Positions 61,734-64,000 of a stretch of DNA of 64,000 nt are shown in pieces. The stretch is from positions 1,364,001-1,428,000 of the forward strand of contig NC_017030.1 in assembly GCF_000255295.1 (NCBI RefSeq). Direction: 5' to 3'. The position numbers and the translations under genes were made by a program. Source of the DNA: Corallococcus coralloides DSM 2259 (GTDB taxonomy: Bacteria; Myxococcota; Myxococcia; Myxococcales; Myxococcaceae). The notes beneath the pieces were generated by a model. That model saw only the letters and a list, made by a program, of their open reading frames with translations, did no database searches and was not told where the DNA came from. Position 1 is the first letter of the stretch. The number at the start of each line of letters is the position of its first letter.

Positions 61734-62507
61734 TCAGCCCTCGTCCTCCGCGCCCTTGCGCAGGCCCAGCATGCGGCGCAGCTCGCGCGCGGACTGGCGG
61801 CTCACCTCCACCGAGTGGCCCCGCGCCGTGCGCGCCAGATAGCCGCCCGTCTCCAGCGGCTCCAGCCGCGTCACGTGGGACAGGTTGAGCAGCGCGCGGC
61901 GGTGCACCCGGTGGAAGTGCTCCGGGGGCAGCTTGTCCGCCAGCTCGTTGAGCGTGAAGTCGGTGAGGTAGTCGCCCTGCGCGGTGAACACCGTCACCAG
62001 CTCGTCCTCCAGCGACGCGTGGGAGATGGCGTCCGGCGACACCAGCACCAGCCCCTGCCGCGTCGGGATGGGCAGCCGCGTCAGTGCCGGCTTCTCCGCC
62101 GCTGCCGCTGGCGCTGTCGCGGTGGGCGTCTTCACCCGCGCCGGCAGCCGCGCCCGCGCGCGCTCCAGCGCCTTCTGCAGCCGCGCCGCCTCCACGGGCT
62201 TGAGGACGTAGTCCACCGCGCCGTGCTCGAAGGCGTTCACCGCGTGCTCCGCGTGCGCGGTGCAGAAGATGACGTGGGGCCCGCCTTCCGGCAGCAGCGC
62301 CATCGCGTCCAGCCCGCTCAGCCCCGGCATGTGGATGTCCAGCAGCACCACGTCCACGCCGCCCGCGCGCACCGCCGCGAGCACCGAGTCCCCATCCACC
62401 GCCTCGCCGCAGACGCTCACGTCCGGCAGCGCGGCCAGCAGGCGGGACAGGCGCTTGCGGGCCAGCAGTTCATCGTCGGCGATGAGGACGCGCAGGGGCT
62501 CTCTCAC
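61734..62507 (-). CDS. LytTR-family response regulator
   Basis: 257 aa. A receiver domain with Asp57 (VVLLDIHMPG), then an Ala/Pro linker and a LytTR DNA-binding domain (LVTVFTAQGDYLTDFTLNEL, FHRVHRRALLNLSHVTRLEP, GHSVEVSRQSARELRRMLGL). It acts as a transcription regulator partnered with the kinase that precedes it. GTG start at 62507 overlaps the kinase stop as GTGA. Confidence 0.93.
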   Translation of the reverse strand: MREPLRVLIADDELLARKRLSRLLAALPDVSVCGEAVDGDSVLAAVRAGGVDVVLLDIHMPGLSGLDAMALLPEGGPHVIFCTAHAEHAVNAFEHGAVDYVLKPVEAARLQKALERARARLPARVKTPTATAPAAAAEKPALTRLPIPTRQGLVLVSPDAISHASLEDELVTVFTAQGDYLTDFTLNELADKLPPEHFHRVHRRALLNLSHVTRLEPLETGGYLARTARGHSVEVSRQSARELRRMLGLRKGAEDEG

Positions 62508-63562
62508 GTGAGGACTCCGGGTTGGGGGCCCTGGCGGGGCAGGGTGACGGTGACTCGGGTGCGCCCGTCGGCGCTCTCCAGGGACAGGAGCGCGTGGCCG
62601 CCATAGGCCAGCGCCAGCCGCCGCTCCACGGTGGGCAGGCCCACGCTGCCCTCGCGCGGGCCCTTGGACGCGCCCGGGTTGTCGAGGGTCACCACCACCG
62701 CTCCCTCGCGCGCGGCCACCTCCACGCTCAGCGGGCCCCGGTGGCCGGCCGCCGGGCCGTGCTTCACCGCGTTCTCCGCCAGGGGCAGGAGCAACAGCGG
62801 CGGCACGGGCACGTCCGCGAGCCCGTCCGCCACGTCCATGCGCAGCTGGAACAGGTCCGGGTCGCGCAACAGGTGCAGGTCGAAGAGCGTGCGCATCAGC
62901 TCCAGCTCCTGCGACAGCGGCCAGGTGACGCTGCGCACGCCCGCGAGCACGGAGCGGAGCATCGTGGACAGCCGCAGCACCGCGGCCTCGGCGACGGCGC
63001 CGTCCTCGCGGCACCACTCCGCGATGGCGTTCAGCGTGTTGAAGAGGAAGTGCGGATCCAGGTGGCTGCGCAGCGCCAGCAGCTGCGCCTGCTCGGCCTC
63101 CCAGGCGAAGCGGGTGGCGCGGGCCCGCTCACGGGCCAGCGTCTCCTCGAAGCCGATGTCCCGCCCCAACCCCCAGCCCGCGACGAGGAACAGGCCGCCG
63201 CAGATGGCCAGGTTGTACGGCTCCGACAGGAACGTGTCCTGCATCAGCGTGACGCGCGGCAGGGCGTAGCCCACCGACAGCACCACGCCACTGCCCACCG
63301 CCGCGTAGAGCAGCAAGCGGATGCCGCCGTGGCTCAGGTCCAACCCTTCCGGGAACAGCACCCGGTACGACACGGGCGCCACCGCGACGCACATCAGGCA
63401 CAGCAGGAGCCCGAGCCAGAACGCGCGAGGATCCAGGCTCCAGCGCACCTGGGCCACGAGCAGCGGAATGGACACCAGGACGATGGGGGCCAGCCGCCAC
63501 GGCGCGACGAGCGCGCGCAGCGTGGCGCGAACGATGGAGCCTTCCGATGACGTCTCCGGCAT
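62504..63562 (-). CDS. LytS/YehU-type membrane histidine kinase
   Basis: 352 aa with about five N-terminal membrane segments (LAPIVLVSIPLLVAQV, FWLGLLLCLMCVAVAPV, LLLYAAVGSGVVLSVGYAL, LAICGGLFLVAGWGLG). The His_kinase motif SHLDPHFLFNTLNAI carries His171, followed by an HATPase with LPLAENAVKHG and GSVGLPTVERRL. It phosphorylates the LytTR regulator. The ATG at 63562 gives MPETSSEGS; a longer frame to 63754 is Ser/Pro-rich and unlikely. Confidence 0.92.
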   Translation of the reverse strand: MPETSSEGSIVRATLRALVAPWRLAPIVLVSIPLLVAQVRWSLDPRAFWLGLLLCLMCVAVAPVSYRVLFPEGLDLSHGGIRLLLYAAVGSGVVLSVGYALPRVTLMQDTFLSEPYNLAICGGLFLVAGWGLGRDIGFEETLARERARATRFAWEAEQAQLLALRSHLDPHFLFNTLNAIAEWCREDGAVAEAAVLRLSTMLRSVLAGVRSVTWPLSQELELMRTLFDLHLLRDPDLFQLRMDVADGLADVPVPPLLLLPLAENAVKHGPAAGHRGPLSVEVAAREGAVVVTLDNPGASKGPREGSVGLPTVERRLALAYGGHALLSLESADGRTRVTVTLPRQGPQPGVLT

Positions 63563-63593
63563 GCGGAGGCGGAAGGCTACACCGTCCGGCGTC

Positions 63594-63707
63594 CTAGCGC
63601 TGGGGGACGGGCGCGGGGACGAGGTCCAGGACGAGCGCCCCGGCGAGGATCGCGGGGAAGAAGAGGACGGCGAGCATGGACAGGAGCGGCGAGCGCAGTG
63701 AGAACAT
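63594..63707 (-). CDS. 37-aa single-span membrane peptide
   Basis: A short ORF from the ATG at 63707 to 63594 encodes one membrane helix (LLSMLAVLFFPAILAGALVL) with a short Ser/Arg N-terminus and a Pro-rich tail. GGAG sits 9 nt upstream. It ends 32 bp before the LytS-type kinase start on the same strand, so it may be the first gene of that operon. Too short for usual ORF cut-offs. Confidence 0.5.
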   Translation of the reverse strand: MFSLRSPLLSMLAVLFFPAILAGALVLDLVPAPVPQR

Positions 63708-63817
63708 GGGGGGCTTCTCCAGTGTCCATGAAACATGCCCACGGACTCTGGCATCGACCCAGGGACCCTCCAGGGAGGGTTGCCCCCGGCCGTCGCGAGT
63801 CCGGGGTGAGCGGTCGC

Positions 63818-64000
<183 letters not shown>

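Overview
The window is very GC-rich, densely coding DNA. Its gene content points to a myxobacterium of the Myxococcaceae (Myxococcus/Corallococcus type): NtrC-type and LytTR regulators, many lipoproteins and secreted TPR proteins, DUF3857/transglutaminase giants, an AgmX/PglI-like protein and a SitA-like lipoprotein toxin cassette. I see no rRNA, tRNA, CRISPR array, transposase or phage gene. Most intergenic gaps are under 250 bp; the longest, about 300 bp, is 18826-19124. This is chromosomal housekeeping and accessory DNA with one clear accessory cassette at 33.1-35.6 kb.

Layout. 1-13.7 kb: two very large secreted TPR/DUF3857/transglutaminase-like proteins with opposite domain order flank a membrane protein, a fused trehalose-6-phosphate synthase/phosphatase and a secreted beta-rich protein. 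13.9-18.4 kb: a chitin/amino-sugar module (SIS-domain deaminase, NagA, chitinase lipoprotein). 18.5-26.2 kb: DUF3817 and Uma2 proteins, ComF, an RtcB-like RNA ligase, RlmH, RsfS with a histone-like basic tail, a small TPR protein, an outer-membrane barrel, a lipoprotein and a secreted coiled-coil protein. 26.3-32.9 kb: a sigma-54 response regulator, a Nudix hydrolase, a TenA/PqqC-like protein, a six-TM chemoreceptor, and a histidine kinase whose 3' end overlaps the chemoreceptor gene.

33.1-35.6 kb: a lipoprotein polymorphic toxin (lipobox, pre-toxin TG-like segment, PD-(D/E)XK nuclease-like C-terminus) followed 9 bp later by its probable immunity gene. This is the most interesting locus: it looks like a SitA/SitI-type kin-discrimination pair of the kind delivered between myxobacterial cells by outer-membrane exchange. 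35.7-42.1 kb: radA, a GlsB-type protein, then bioB-bioF-bioD behind a terminator and a BirA-type operator, then a 92-aa protein coupled to an aminotransferase. 42.1-48.4 kb: a substrate-binding lipoprotein and TPR pair, GTP-dependent PEP carboxykinase with a strong terminator, and a divergent SLC13 permease. 48.4-54.2 kb: mostly leftward genes including MiaE, small secreted proteins, a GNAT enzyme and glutamyl-Q tRNA(Asp) synthetase. 54.3-64 kb: a metallophosphoesterase, a class III cyclase, RlmN, a GCS2-family ligase, a lipoprotein, a LytS/LytTR two-component pair with an overlooked 37-aa membrane peptide ORF, and the C-terminus of protoporphyrinogen oxidase.

Translational coupling is common. 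GTGA 4-bp overlaps occur at bioB/bioF, the 92-aa gene/aminotransferase and the LytS-like kinase/LytTR pair. TGATG overlaps occur at the SIS gene/nagA and the TPR gene/substrate-binding protein. Functions below come from reading the translated sequences; no database search was run.
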